Assembly: GCA_002105175.1 (NCBI GenBank) | Contig: MCGE01000028.1 | Span: forward strand, 372,001-436,000 | Source of the DNA: Absidia repens | Taxonomy: Eukaryota > Mucoromycota > Mucoromycetes > Mucorales > Cunninghamellaceae | Direction: 5' to 3' | Length of the DNA: 64,000 bases | Part shown: positions 11,540-24,250 of the stretch, piece after piece | Layout: every line of letters begins with the position of its first letter | Position numbering within the stretch: the stretch's first letter is position 1 | The notes under the pieces: model-generated | The model's input: only the letters and a program-made list of their open reading frames with translations | Databases searched by the model: none | Told to the model about the DNA's origin: nothing | Made by a program: the position numbers and the translations under genes

Positions 11540-11940
11540 TGATATGACAATGAAATGTTTGAGGAGAGGCTAATGGTAAAAAGACAAAATATATTTTATT
11601 CGGATGTTGATATAAATTATGACATGCTAAAACTACATTAAGCTAACTAATGACGGTTCCATAACACTAATCCAAGATGAAGGCTAATCTAATGGTAGTT
11701 TCCAAATCCTAAATTTAAAATAAAAGGGTTTCCCCATGCATGTTTGTCTTGCATTTTCAAAATGCCCCTGATTCAAGTTCTAATCACTAATCCGTGATCA
11801 CCAACACCTCCATTGAAGGTTCAACGAAAAAGAAAAAGTAGAAAAAGAAGAGGAAGAAAAAAAATGGAAAAAAAAAGACGGAAAACTATGTGGATGCGGA
11901 GTACAAATTTCTAGCAAAAAAAAAAAAAGGGTCCTGATAT
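11540..11940 (-). repeat. Dispersed repeat, copy E (subfamily II)
   Basis: Read on the minus strand, it has the head-like CTCCGCA segment near 11900, the GGGGCATTTTGAAAATGCA variant, and the core CATGCATGGGGAAACCCTTT at about 11730, followed by AATAAAATATAT near 11590. It is clearly related to the copies at 54.0 and 58.9 kb. Confidence 0.7.
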
Positions 11941-12185
11941 CCAGTAAATCTATATTTCCCAAAGCTCCAGTCAAGTGCCTGAGTGTTTATTATAAAGATC
12001 AAGAAGAAATAAAAATTGTATATAGCTGTGTAAATAAATTAAAAAAGGCGATGTATCAATAAATGCTTGTGGAAAGGAATTTAAAGGAGTGGAAGAAAAA
12101 ATGGGAAGAGAGAAGAAAAAAAAAATACATAATAAAAAAGGGGCATAAAAACAAAATAGGAGTCAAAAATAAAAAAAAAAAAAAA

Positions 12186-13863
12186 TTAGGAGGAGGAAGG
12201 CGAATGGCCAATGGAAGGAATGTTGGGAGGAGAAGCTAAAAGATTGAATTGGATGGCACCCGCACCAGATTGTTGTGCTTGCTTGAAATCAAACAAAATT
12301 GCCAAGAGGGGTTCTTTGGTATGGACATCTTCAAACCGTTGGATAACACAGAGGTTGTCGATAGCCACATTGATTTCTTCCCAGGAAGAAAGGGAGCGTA
12401 AACCTTTCAAAAAGGCTTCCAAAAACGGATTAATAAAAGTAAAAGCATACACAGAGTCTGAAGCGTTGGTACCATTGGTGGTGCCAGGAGTAGTGTCAGT
12501 AGCCGAGGCCGAAGAAGAGGGAGTTGCCATTTGTGTTTCCTTTGTCTCAAGAACACGTGTGCCAAAAGAATACACAGACGTAATACATTCTAATGTGCGG
12601 CCGTCGCGGGATTGGTACAGACTGGTGTTATGGAACTGAGTCGTATCAACTATGGCATCCAATTGAATATCTAACCACACTTGACTATACATAAACGGAC
12701 AGCTGGCAGGTAGTCGTGTGAATAAATGTTGTAAATCTTGCCAGGGACATTTCAACGACAGCCGGCTGGCGTCTTGGACCCGCAAATTGTTTGGATCTTG
12801 GTCATGTCCCTGGGCAAGCATGTGGCGTTTGCTTGTAGTGGTGTTGGTGTTGTCTAGGGATGATTCTAAATATAAACTGGTAAAACTAGGCCATACACTG
12901 AAGTAAATCGATGATGGCCATGATGTATTAGCCATACTGGATTTGCTTGGTTGATCATTGTAGTAATAAGATGAAAAGTTGGGCTGTGTCATAAAGGATT
13001 GTGGTGTGGAAAAGCAAGATAGCGTATTATTGTTGATGGGTAGCATGGACGAATCGTAATACATCATCCAATCTGAAGAAGATGCCGAAGATAACGTTGC
13101 CGATGAAGAGGATGGCGTTGTAGATGGATGACCAAGTCCAGGTGGAGTGGATGCAGATGATCGGTGGTGAAAAGGTGCTGCTGATGGTAATGGTGGTGGT
13201 ACTGCAGAATGATAATACATTAATCCATTGTTATCTAATAGAGGGTCCATCAACATGTCATTTTCTTGACTAGCATCAGTTAATAATCGCATGACTATTG
13301 AAAAAATCAAGAAAAAAAAAATTAATCTTTTTTTTTTTTTTTTTTTCATCGGGATTTGGTTGAGGGGCAAGAAAAAAATAAAAACTTACAGTGAGGATCA
13401 TTTTTCCGAGTGTTTTTCAATACTTGGATATGAGATGAGACTTGTTTGCGCGTTCTAAGTTTGGCAGTTTGACGATAAATGAAATCGGAGATCAATTCAT
13501 TGCGACCACAAGGTTTGCCATTCACTAAAATCTTTCGTCGGCCTAATTTCGGAATAGTCTCCAATGCTTGAAACAATAAAATAAAAGTTAGTGACCCAGA
13601 AGAACATAAGCATGTGTGAGCGTCTTTTTTTTTTTTCAGGAACATTCATACCCTGGATAAAAGCAGATTCGACATCCGGTGGCCAAACTTGCTATTATAG
13701 ATGGTGCATACAAAAAAAAAGATATTCAATAACCAAGTCAAAATAATGATGATGTATTTCTTACTTCGTCTTTATCTTTGTTGCTAGGAAGACGGGACGC
13801 ATATGATGCCGCTGGGCTGTATTCGCTATTATTGAAAAAAAGATCGTGCGTGCAGGCAAGCAT
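12186..13863 (-). CDS. TEA/ATTS-domain transcription factor (TEAD/AbaA/Tec1 family)
   Basis: Four exons (13863-13765, 13691-13652, 13566-13390, 13294-12186) give 474 aa. The TEA DNA-binding domain spans about residues 34-105: [12 protein letters not shown], then [22 protein letters not shown] and the recognition-helix region [13 protein letters not shown]. Serine/proline-rich linker sequence follows. The C-terminal half resembles the TEAD co-activator-binding domain: a [11 protein letters not shown] block, [11 protein letters not shown], and a [14 protein letters not shown]...LENL-like stretch ending [20 protein letters not shown]. In fungi, family members (AbaA, Tec1) drive conidiation or filamentation; the target here is unknown. 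The first ATG of exon 1 is used because no better one is in frame. The TEA domain is certain, the C-terminal assignment probable. Confidence 0.9.
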
Positions 13864-14286
13864 AATAAAGAGAAAAAAGCAAGTGGAAGAAAAAAAAATA
13901 ATGGGGACGACAGATGAACGATTTTAAATAGGCAGGCTCCCAGGATAGAATGACTTTTTTAATAAAATAATAAAATCAATCGTTAAATGAAAAATGAGCA
14001 ATGAAATGAGTGAATTGATGGGAAGGGGCTATACCAATGGTATAATTTCATTTCAAGGGGATACCTAGAAGAATGAATATAACGTTATCTTAGTCTTTAT
14101 TATTTCTTATGTCTGTGATAATTCAAGTCATGTAAAACATATGTGTATATAAATGTAAATATAAAAAAATATAAATATATGATTTATTTTATTAAAAAAA
14201 AAAAAAAAAAAATAGGGCAAGGGGGAAGTGGATAGAGGGAATAAAAAAAAAGGGGGGAGAGAGAGGGGAAACTAAGCTACTATCAT
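13864..14286. other. Spacer upstream of the TEAD-type gene
   Basis: It holds the TEAD promoter and the CLASP 3' region, including A/T-rich sequence with AATAAAATAATAAAATC-like runs near 13970 and a poly-A run near 14195. No gene is visible. Confidence 0.5.
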
Positions 14287-14844
14287 CTATTTGAGGTGAC
14301 CATTGGCACAGAGTTGTCGTAGACTTGCTTTTTTCTTGATGGATTTGTGTACATAATGACGAATAAGGTCCAGTTGATCTTGTCGCAAATTGCTGCCAAA
14401 AAACAAGTAAAAGTCATCACCTAGGATTTCTTGGAAAGCCACCATGGCATGCACACAGGCTTTCCGTACTTGGATCAGCCCATGATTCACACCTTTGATA
14501 AACATCGCTACGCCGCCTCGGATTAGCCACTCCTCGATAAATAGTGTGTTGTTGACCTGGCCTACCGATTGGCCCAAAAACATAAATGCTGACGCCACTG
14601 GATCGTATCTCGGTTTGTTGTCCACTTCTTCCGCCACCACCACATTAGTGTCTGATACGGTTAACCGATATGTTAAATATGCCAAGAAGATATCAAATAC
14701 TGTTTGAGGTTCCAATCCAACAAGGACAGCCTCCATTGCATCCTCTGCTGCCGTACAAATCTAACATCATAATCATTCACAAATAACATAAAAAACATAG
14801 AAAAGGCTGCATTAGTCATATGTGTAATCCTCCTCCTACCCCCC

Positions 14845-14878
<34 letters not shown>

Positions 14879-17800
14879 TTTTCCTACCGTTGGATCCAGG
14901 TTTCCACGCTTGACCAGCAGCTGTTCGAGAAGTCTTGATTCCAGTGTCATACCATGGCGATCCAATTTCATTTCATAAAATCGCATGAGGCCAGTTTGAG
15001 CCATGGCCAATTGTCGCACCAAATCCAAGAGGGCAAGATTACAACACTCCAACCCTGGTCCTGTTGCTGCCAAATGCTGTAAAATTACTTGCATCAATTC
15101 CACGTAATTACCGCCATCATTCTTTGCGGATGCCCAGACCTCGCAGCCCGGCTGCTCGTCCAGTCCACCCTGGTCCCATTTCTTCTGGATCGGCGATTCT
15201 TTGGATATCCGCATGAGCTTACGAAACACAGCCCCATGTTGCTGGTGTGTGACACTGACACCGTCGCCTAACGATTGTTGCCCATAATGTTGTAATTTGT
15301 CGATCATTTGGTATAAGGGAGCTGCCTTGTCGCGGGGTCCGTCACTTCGTTGATTCGCTTCAAATACTTCGAGCCACGGTGCCGACGTCTGCTGTTGTTG
15401 TGGGTTAGGTGAATAATATGGAATATGCTGCCGTGTTGCTGGTATGCTGTTGGGCTGGGAATTTTGTTTTTCGCTGACCAGTGACGCTGTAGATGTCTAT
15501 ATTTTTTTTTAAGAAATCAAAAGGAAGTTTAACAAAATGTGTGACAAGAGTCGATATTTAAAACTTACCGGAGCAGGAATCAATGGGGTATCAGAAGATG
15601 AGGTGAGTTGGGATTGACTTTGTTTTGTTTCTTGATGAATCGAGTGGGCTATGGTTGGGGAAAGGGTAGGTATCTATCAAATAAAAAGAAATGAATGAAT
15701 GAGTTTGATCTTCTTCTCATGTGCCTAATACTTACAGGAGAGGGGATACAAACAGGTTCCATTGAGGGTTCATCATCTTTCGCATGTTCAGCAGGCTGAA
15801 TGGTAGCGAAGGGCGGAGACGCATAAGGAGAGGAGGGTGAAGATGATGAATGGATAGAGGTGCTTGGCTCGTTCTGAGGTCCAGGAATATCGTCAGTGGA
15901 GATGATTGGTGCCGTGGTCATTTCGATGGCGCTTTCTTCGTTTGGCAGGTTCACTTGATGTCCGGCTCCGTTTGTATGATCCATTTGTCCTTCTTCATAA
16001 TCCGCTTGAGGTTCTTGTTCAATTGAATGGTTTACATGAGATTCCGGCTCATTTTCTTGATTCACATGAGATTCCAGTTCATTTGCATGATTCACATAAG
16101 ATTCTTGTTCATTTGCGTCATCCAGTTGAAGTTCTTGTTCATTTGTATCATTTGCTTGTGGCTCCTGTTCATTTGTATCATCTGCCTGAGATTCTTGTCC
16201 GTTTGCATGATTTCCATGGTGTTCTTGTCCATTTTCGTGACCCACTTGATGTTCATATTCACCGGCAACATCTACTTGAGGCTCTTGTTCGTTTGCATCA
16301 TCCATTTGAGGTTCTTGTTCATTCGCATCATTCACTTGTTGCGGTTCTTCGTCCAGAATTGCTTGTTGTATTTCTTCATTGTTCACAGCTGGACCTTGAG
16401 AAGAAGGAGGATCCATAGTTGTAGCGGTTTGATTTGGTGGAGGGAGGGTAGGTGGTGGGGGGAACACAGGTCGGAGATGAATACCGAGGATACGACTGAT
16501 TTTGCTGGAGGCTGCATCGTCTAAGGTACCCACAAGCATATCAAACAATTTTTGATTAATAAGCCGAAGATGACCAACCAAAGTAACTAGGGGATCATGC
16601 CACAAGGACCCAGGTGCCGAGGTCAGCAACATAGGTAATAAGAGGTGCAAGCATTGTCGAACATTGGAGTCGGATTCAAACCACGCAGAAGCGACATCAT
16701 CATGGTTCGCAAAGATATCTTGCCAATAAGCACGACCTAGTCCATGCCGAAGCAAGCCAGGGTCTTCACCGGTTTCCTCCAGCCATGGGTCGTCGTCATC
16801 ATTGCTATTGTCAAGACCAATCACCGTGCATACCAGTTCGTCCATCCATATCAGCCACTGCTTTGTCAATTTCCGTCGATCCATCGGTCGCAATGTCTGT
16901 TTTTTCTTCATCAGCGGGCCTTGTGATGTCGTGGTGGGGGTAGTACCGTCGAGTGAAGCCAGTCCATTGAAAATCTTGTCCGCTAACATCGAATCCTGTC
17001 GTTTCAAGTACCATTTCGTCCTTGACCAAGATCGCGATGCACTGGTAAACTTGGTCCATTCATCGTCTTTTTTCTGTAGCTGCATCTGTTGTGGTGGTGG
17101 TGGTGGTAATTCGATTGCGCAATCCAACATCAGTTTTTGTACATAATCATCAAATGGAATCAATTTCACCATCACGCCCATTACACTGTCCCAGGTCGAT
17201 AACGCTTCATATAATTTGGGGTTCTGATCCAAGGTGGCCGATGTGAATAAAGTGAGAATGACAGATTGGAAGGTGGCGCCATCAACTGTCAACGCATTGG
17301 AACCGCCGCCCGCATCGACTTGTATCGTAGCAATGTCCACTGGGTAATTGTTGTAGGGAGATAGTTTGCGACTTAATGCCTGTAATCCTTCCACGCGCAC
17401 CATCAAGTCATCCTGTTGAAGCATGGCAAGAATACTTTGTTTTCGTTTGACGCTGAGCATTGACTTTTTGCGAGTTAATCCGGGGACTCGTGATTTTCGA
17501 AGGTTGCTAGCAGTTGATGTGGTAGTGGCCGCTGTGGTTGCTGATAATAATCCTTGGTTGATAGTATGACCTTGTGTTGCAGATTGTGTTTGCTGAGTCG
17601 AGACGTGATGACGAAATACTAAAGGCGATGTGCTGCGAAGCAAGGAAGGTGACATGGATCGTTTGTGCAAGCCAGTTGGACCATTGTTGGAAGTTGCTAG
17701 CCTTGATTTGGTTGAGGATTCATGGGAGCCAGCTGAGGTATTGGAGGAGGATGGTGAGACAGAATGTTGTGGTGTTGAGTGAGGCGGGCTATGAGCCATA

Positions 17801-18730
17801 GGATCTGTCAGAAGTGCCAGCGCTGATGCTTTCGATTTTTCCAAAGGTTTGAGAATAGCCGGGGATAATGTCCGAATTAATGCCTCTCCGCGATCATGCC
17901 AAAAATACCAAAACGCCCAAAAAGGTTCACGACAAGTTTCGCGTACAATTGGTGTAGCATCCGTCAAACCCTTATCCAAAATTTTGCCAATCAAATCAGT
18001 TCCCCCCGAACGATCCATACTGTGTCGTACTTGCTCCTTGGGTGCATGGGCATGGAGCATGGTCTTGATGTAAAGCATAACAAAATGACGCACCTGGTTG
18101 TTTTTTTCATTCATCGCCAGCCATAATAGTTGAGGAGTTTTGGGATAATAGTTGGCATAATATAAAAACTTGATCATCGCATCTTTGGACTGAAGTGCAA
18201 CTATCTTTTTCGCCACGCTAGTCGCCCGTATCAGACAGTTGAGGAATTGATCGTACATGTATCCATCCAGCGATTTCGGGAGGTGAACACCAATGTCGGC
18301 CACCAAGTGTATTGCGTCCAAGGCAAATGTTGTGCGAAGACTTTCCGTCTATGCTCATCAATAAAATGAATAAATAAAAGAGGTCAGTATTATATTTTTT
18401 ATTAAAATAAAAATACAACCGTCAAACTTACTGATTTCGTTATTCCATCAACCATCAAACGTATTCCAGGTACGACCACATCGATAAATTTTGCAAGTGC
18501 ATTCCCACGTAAAAGGCCACGGAGTCGTGTGATATCCTTGTGTCGTGATTCCCAGTTGTGCTCCGTTTCTTTATCCTTGAAGGAGGCGGCCATCTTGGTG
18601 AAGAAAGTGTCCACTTCTTTTGCACTAGCTATCTGTAAAAGTGATGTTCGCATTAGTTACTTTCTTTTTATATTAGATTTCGGTATGTTTTAAAACTTAC
18701 GTTGACTATTTCTATTTCACTATTCTGCAT
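14287..18730 (-). CDS. CLS1: CLASP-family microtubule-stabilising protein
   Basis: Six exons (18730-18701, 18632-18432, 18348-15736, 15673-15569, 15496-14888, 14760-14287) give 1343 aa. Residues ~12-230 form a CLASP_N/TOG array of HEAT helices (NWESRHKDITRLRGLL; TPIVRETCREPFWAFWYFW). A Ser/Arg-rich basic linker (~250-320, KSRVPGLTRKKS) should bind the microtubule lattice. A second helical block and an acidic repeat region (~735-875) follow. The C-terminal ~300 residues look like the terminal TOG/CLIP-interacting domain. CLASPs bind plus ends and the spindle midzone and promote rescue. Exon 1 encodes only ten residues. The last intron carries a (TA)n run. The ATG is close to the VTI1 divergent promoter. 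The family call is good. Confidence 0.88.
14849..14875. repeat. (TA)n microsatellite in last CLASP intron
   Basis: An uninterrupted TA dinucleotide run, about 13 units, lies inside the intron between exons 5 and 6, close to the 5' splice site. Confidence 0.9.
15950..16380 (-). repeat. Intragenic ~30-bp minisatellite in CLASP
   Basis: On the coding strand about 12-14 imperfect 30-bp units encode 10-residue variants of DDANEQEPQV (NEQEPQ, NGQESQ, NELESH, NEPESH). The unit is acidic and glutamine-rich and probably disordered. Confidence 0.85.
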
Positions 18731-18969
18731 GGCTACTTTTTCTGTTGATATATAAAGTTTATTTCGGTAGGGTCATGAGTTGAATCGAGGGAAGAGAAAA
18801 AGAAAAAAATAAAAAAAAAGGAAAAGATTTATTTATGACACGAGGGGCAGACGATTTTCAAGCCCAACTTCAAGGTTACACACTCAGGCGAAGGTCAAGG
18901 ATAAATATACACTCCGCACGCATCCTTTTTTTTTTCTTTTTTTCTTATACTCCTTCCCTTCAAACCACC
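18731..18969. promoter_or_regulatory. Divergent promoter shared by CLASP and VTI1
   Basis: Only 239 bp separate the two start codons. The VTI1 side has ATAAATATACACTCCGCACG followed by a long pyrimidine tract, a layout also seen at the heads of the dispersed repeats. The CLASP side contains TATATATCAAC-type AT-rich sequence. Shared use is inferred from spacing. Confidence 0.5.
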
Positions 18970-20045
18970 ATGGCAACCAGTGACGAATCAGGCCTCTTCC
19001 ACAATTATCAAAACGAGTTTCAAGCGCTCCATAACTCAATACAGCATAAAATTGATCAACAAATCCCTGATCAACTTGGAGGTAAGAATACATATGGATA
19101 TAGATGTATACAGTCCTTATTGTAAGGAAGGCTATACTTACTGTTTCAATGTTGAACATAGATGACCGGAAAAATACTGTCAATGCTGCACAAAGAGAAT
19201 TGGATGAAGCTGATGAAATTGTAAGTTAGAACACCAGTAGATATATTAGATTGTGTATTTAAAAACATATTGGTTTTCTATTTGCCGGTGTGGTGATGTG
19301 GAATAGCTAGGTCAAATGGAAATGGAGTTGATGAACACACCGTCGCCAGCACGCACTCGACTACAAGCTCAATTACGGTTATATAAATCTGACCAAGAGA
19401 AAATGAAACGAGATTTGGTAAGTCCAAATGGATAAATCATGATGATATTTATGGTATACTGATGTGTATTGGTTATATTTCAGCGACGATTGGCTGCAAG
19501 CAAGGCTAGTTATCAGCGACAAGAACTTTTGGGCGATCTCGAAAGTCAACACCAGGCGGATGATGTGGATGCAGCGTCAGTGGATCAACGACAACGGCTA
19601 CTTAGTGGTACTGATCGTCTGGGCGAATCTAGTCGACGTTTGGAACAAAGTCACCGGATGGCATTGGAAACCGAAGGCATTGGCGCTAGCATCCTATCCA
19701 CCTTAAAAGGTCAACGAGAAACTATGACAAGGGCAAGGGATACCGTAAGTTTATATCTATTATCACACCTGCTATTTCTTTGCTCATCTTTTTTTTCGGG
19801 GGGGGGAGGCGATATAGCTCGCTGAAGCTGATACACATATTGACAAGGCTTCTAGAACTCTGAAAACAATGGCTCGTCGGTAAAATCAAAATCAAAACTA
19901 CAATCCATGAATCCATGCGCCCATGACTCAACACAGTTTATTGTATCATTCTTGTAGCATGGCCACTAACAAAATCATTACTGGTGCTATCATCTTGATT
20001 CTAGTGGCATTGATTATTTTAGTCATTTATTCCAAATTATTTTAG
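18970..20045 (+). CDS. VTI1: Vti1-type Qb-SNARE
   Basis: Six exons (18970-19081, 19162-19220, 19307-19417, 19484-19744, 19818-19879, 19958-20045) give 230 aa (human VTI1B 232). An N-terminal three-helix Habc-like region (residues ~8-95) precedes the SNARE motif (~135-200), with the zero-layer glutamine at Gln171 in LKGQRET. The C-terminal segment KIITGAIILILVALIILVIY (about 208-227) is the membrane anchor. Vti1 acts in Golgi, endosome and vacuole fusion. At exon 3 two AGs lie 5 nt apart; only the upstream one keeps the frame. (TA)n runs and an AATAAA follow within 60 nt of the stop. Confidence 0.95.
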
Positions 20046-20059
20046 TTTTATATTTTACA

Positions 20060-20095
<36 letters not shown>

Positions 20096-20903
20096 TTAAT
20101 AAAATTGTTTTTTGAATGTATAAAATATCTTCGGCATTTTGAAAAGATTAAAGGTTCATGATAATGGGGGGGGAAGGAGCTGAGAACAGTGTAAGCACGC
20201 AGTTACTGTTGATTGTGGATGCGGAGAAATTGAACCGTCCCGGGATTTTATTAGTTACCATATTGTGCTATTGTGATAAGCCATCTGCGTGAATTTTTCT
20301 GATCAGGTGATGGTATTACTGTTTGGGAGTAAATCGCATGAAAGTTTACCTTTTTATATATATAGTTCAGCATACAGGGGTCAAAAAATTGAATTATTAA
20401 ATATATTTTGCTTTGATTTTCTTCCTACCGCTATTTAGTAATGATCTTACTTTTTTAGTTTAATCACTGATCGATTCATAACAGATAGTTATGAATCCAC
20501 TTTACTTTTTCTTTTTCAATGTAAAGCTACCAACAGTTGTAGAAATATTCATTTTGGTAATGAAGTAAATGATTGATACCCATGAAACTGATTTCTTTTT
20601 TTTTTGTCAAGTTTTTAGCTTGATTTAAATTGCCTTGCGCTATAGGATAATGCACCGTCATCTTAGGTAGATCAAGGCTCACCCACTTGAACGGATCGCG
20701 CCTGGAACGATATTTGACCTTCGCTTATACTTTAACAAACAGGCCCGAACTAGACAAACTAAGCGGAATTTAAATATTCTCACCTTTAAAAAGAACTGAA
20801 CTACTGTCAGGGAGAGTTAATGGAATGAAATTAGACATCCTTGCCATTTTGTGCTTAAATGGGATTCAGATTGGGGGCTTCAATTTTTCTTTTTATACCA
20901 CAT

Positions 20904-20937
<34 letters not shown>

Positions 20938-21639
20938 AAAAATTACGAGCTGGATATATATAATATGTTCAATCTAGCGGAGGACACACGGGTAGCACGA
21001 TTTAGGTTGATTAATATCAATGGTATAGCGGGAATAGGCTCACGGTTTATATTGAGTGACCTAGAACCGCCAACCAGTAACTAATACCCAGGGTGCAAGT
21101 AATTATAGATATGTTAGAAAGCAGTGCAAAATACGCTGTAGTTGCGGCAACACGTACAACCCAACCTATATTTTTTATACGATCGCTGGAACAGGAACAT
21201 AGCTATATTTGACAGTAAGTTATCTAAGACAGTCAAATAGTTCCTTGAGAAAGGCCTCATAATGGGTAAACCATAGATATGGCAGATCACTCACAGATAG
21301 ATGAAATAGCAATATTGTTCCCGGTGGTTCAGAGGATTAAAAAAAAAAAAAAAAAAAAAAAGGCACAATTTATTGAAGGACATTGGTAAGACATTAAAAC
21401 TAAAGGTGAGAGGTTCATGGCAACATGTGATTTAATGAAAGAGTAGACTGGAAGAAGCATGGGGAAGTCTAAAATGTGATTTCAAGGATAATAATTAACA
21501 TTAATCTAAAGGTACACTTCATTGGAAGACATCGGTAGATACCAAAACAAAAGACGAGGGGTTCATAGAGACATGGTATTCGAGTATTTATATTGGACTC
21601 AGTATGAGGATGTCTGAAGCGAAATTTGAAGAATAATCA

Positions 21640-22200
21640 ACACTGGTCAAAAAGTAAAGTATTAAAATGGTATCTATCATAATGGTACCGTACAAGGCAT
21701 GAGAAAGACAAAAGGGATATCTTTGACTGAAACATAAAGCAGTCGACGTTAATCAAAAGAGGGAAGATAGTAAAAATGGATCTATCACACAAGACATGAA
21801 AGATACTAATGGGACGTTTTCCATTGAGGCAAGCAAAAATAAACACATTTTATTCAGTTGAAGATACAAACTATGACATACTACACTAAAAGAAGCTAAG
21901 GAAGGCTTTAAAAAGCTAACTGATGATTTGTAAATCCTGAATCCAAAATGAAAGGGTTTCCCCATGCATATTGTAATCACTGAGCTGAAACCCCTTCTAA
22001 GCTAGCCCTGAAACTATTCTAAGTCCACCCAAATTGCAAAAAGGTTACATTTGTAAAGGGAGGGGGAGAAGAAAAAATGAAAAAGAAAAAGAATGAGGCT
22101 GAAAAATAAAATAAAAAATCAGGTGTGCGGGATTTCAAATGTCTTTTTTGTGCAGAAATGAAAGCAACAATCAACACCATGCAGCATCATTAATATCATG
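21640..22200 (-). repeat. Dispersed repeat, copy C (subfamily I)
   Basis: On the minus strand the order is head (TTTGAAATCCCGCACACCTG near 22130), core (CATGGGGAAACCCTTTCATT near 21955), AATAAAATGTG near 21850, and a tail segment (GTTTCAGTCAAAGATATCCC near 21725) that matches copy A's tail. Upstream, the GGTGTTGATTGT sequence is shared with copy D. Confidence 0.75.
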
Positions 22201-23489
22201 GTTCTCTTCGCGTGACAGGAGCTACCATCATTCAACATTGATACATAGCAGCTCTCTTTTCTTGATGCATTTGCAAACAAGGTGGTGAAATCCGACCTAC
22301 CAGAGTTAACCCATTTAGCGCAGAATTATTTATCACTCATCATAAAATAGCATACCCTCTTACTTGGACTAGTTTAGTTGACGTTATGTTTATTCTATAA
22401 CAATATATGCTCAATAGAATTTTCTATTTTTAAATGAAGAAGAATCTTGTAATAACGTATTGTGAACCTTTTGAATACTTCAGTATTCTACTTAATTGTC
22501 TTTGCCTATATGATTTACTAAAGTGTGAGTGCGTCAGAATAAGGGGTCATGATTATGATTGGGAATTTGTCGAAAGAGGAAATCGGAGTCTCCATGAAGG
22601 GCCGTGGTGCGATTGCATACATAAATGAATCATGGCTATAGGATATGCCGGTTAATTACTAGAAGAATACATGGAAGGATGAATTGAACGATGATTTACT
22701 GGATAAATCTGTTGCTATACAACAGTAACAATTGATATTCTTGTTAGGTGCCGTATTTGCGATATCAAATTAGCCATATCCCTCTTTCCCATCTCACCCA
22801 TTTATACCCTATTTTTATCGCCTCCCTTCGCCAACCCCTCCCTTCTTATTCGGTCCTTTTATCACTATATTCTGTCAAATATTCGTTTATAACTGTTAGA
22901 AATAGACGAATTTTTTATCTCACAAATCATAAAACTACAACTTCGCTTTTAGAATAAGAAATAAAGACCATCTGAAAGTATCACTTATTTTCTACGTCCC
23001 ATATTTTTCACTAGGTATCAAAAAATGAATTTTGCGAAATTTAATCTGAACAAACACACTCAAGATCCCGAAAGGATACAAAAAATGCACCGCCTACCTT
23101 GGCTTTAAACCGCGACCTAAATCGTTGGGGTATGAAAAGGGCGCTTCCCTGACCTTTCTGATAAAGGTGTGGTTCTGTCTCATTATGGGTTGAACCTTTG
23201 CCATTCGGCCAACTGATTCAGTTATCCACTTACGAATTATATATAATATAGCCATAGAACTTCCTTTGTGCCCACATAGTATTAGTTATAGTTTTCCTTT
23301 TTTTTTCACTACACTTGAATTAAATTCAAATAACAATAGCCATATATTCTGCCTTTTTTATTTATTTATTTACTACTAAACTTCAATTGAATAAACAAAA
23401 GTGATTACTTCAATGTATACTACTGCCTATTTGTGAGCGCGGTGTCTTTGTATAATGTGTTATCATTTTTATTGGTTTGGACGACTAGT

Positions 23490-23630
23490 TTCAGCAACCA
23501 TTGTAACCGGTATTATTAGCGTCGGTTAAAAATTCGCTACCCAATCTTACAAGGATCATCACAAACCTATTTCAAATTCCGCACACGTGAATTTATTTTC
23601 AACCTCTTTCTTTTCTCTCTCTTCTTTCTT

Positions 23631-23663
<33 letters not shown>

Positions 23664-24250
23664 CTCATCATTCAACTTCAATGGAATGATGTTGGACTTA
23701 GAATAGTGACAGGATTAGTTTAGAAGGGTTTTCAGATTAGGGATTACAAGATGCATGGGGAAATCCTTTCATTTTGGATTCAGGATTTGGGACCACCGTT
23801 TGTCTCATTAGACCCTTCATTGGCTTAGCTTAGTATTATTTTGCCCATACTTTGTATCTATATCCGAATAAAACATGTCTATTTTGAATAGCTTAATGAA
23901 AAACGTTCCATTAATCTCTTTCATGTCTTCGCAGTATTTTTTTTTTTTTTTTACTGCCATCACCCTTTTTTGTTAGTATAGACCGTTGTTCCCACTTCAA
24001 TAACAAATATCCCTTCAGTCTTTATTACGCCTTGCGAAGTATATTGGATACCTTTTTGCAATCGTGCCTTTAAGTCAGAGTCGACCATTTCTCTGAACTC
24101 TCAATAGTCTCCCTGTTAGTCTTTCACATAACACCTCCATTAGATCCTTCCATTAAATTTCTTGTGACAATGAACCTCTCGTCCTTAGTTTAGCACCTGT
24201 CAAATATACTTCAATAAAATATTCCTTTTTATTAGTTAACCATCCTGTGA
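23490..24250 (+). repeat. Dispersed repeat, copy B (subfamily I, near full length)
   Basis: It has the head TTTCAAATTCCGCACACGTG (about 23571-23590), a 31-T run, the core near 23730-23800, and tail segments with AATAAAACATGTC and CTTCAATAAAATATTCC. It is collinear with copy A through the end of the tail. Confidence 0.8.

Larger units (their letters stand above)
10519..12185. other. Intergenic region with hairpin repeats and a dispersed repeat copy
   Basis: No gene is visible. It holds the EF-Ts promoter, the four-unit inverted-repeat cluster (10918-11355), a run of 33 A at 11400-11432, a minus-strand dispersed repeat (about 11540-11940) and the A-rich 3' region of the TEAD-type gene, with TTTATT near 11986 as a likely poly(A) signal. 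Confidence 0.6.

Noticed and set aside
15906..16524. Two plus-strand open frames of 165-170 aa
   Set aside because: They are antisense readings of the CLASP minisatellite; their repetition mirrors the coding strand.
23080..23220. tRNA-like or SINE-head sequence
   Set aside because: The minus strand has TTGGCCGAATGG (A-box-like) and GGTTCAACCC (B-box-like), but they are only about 4 nt apart and no cloverleaf can be drawn.
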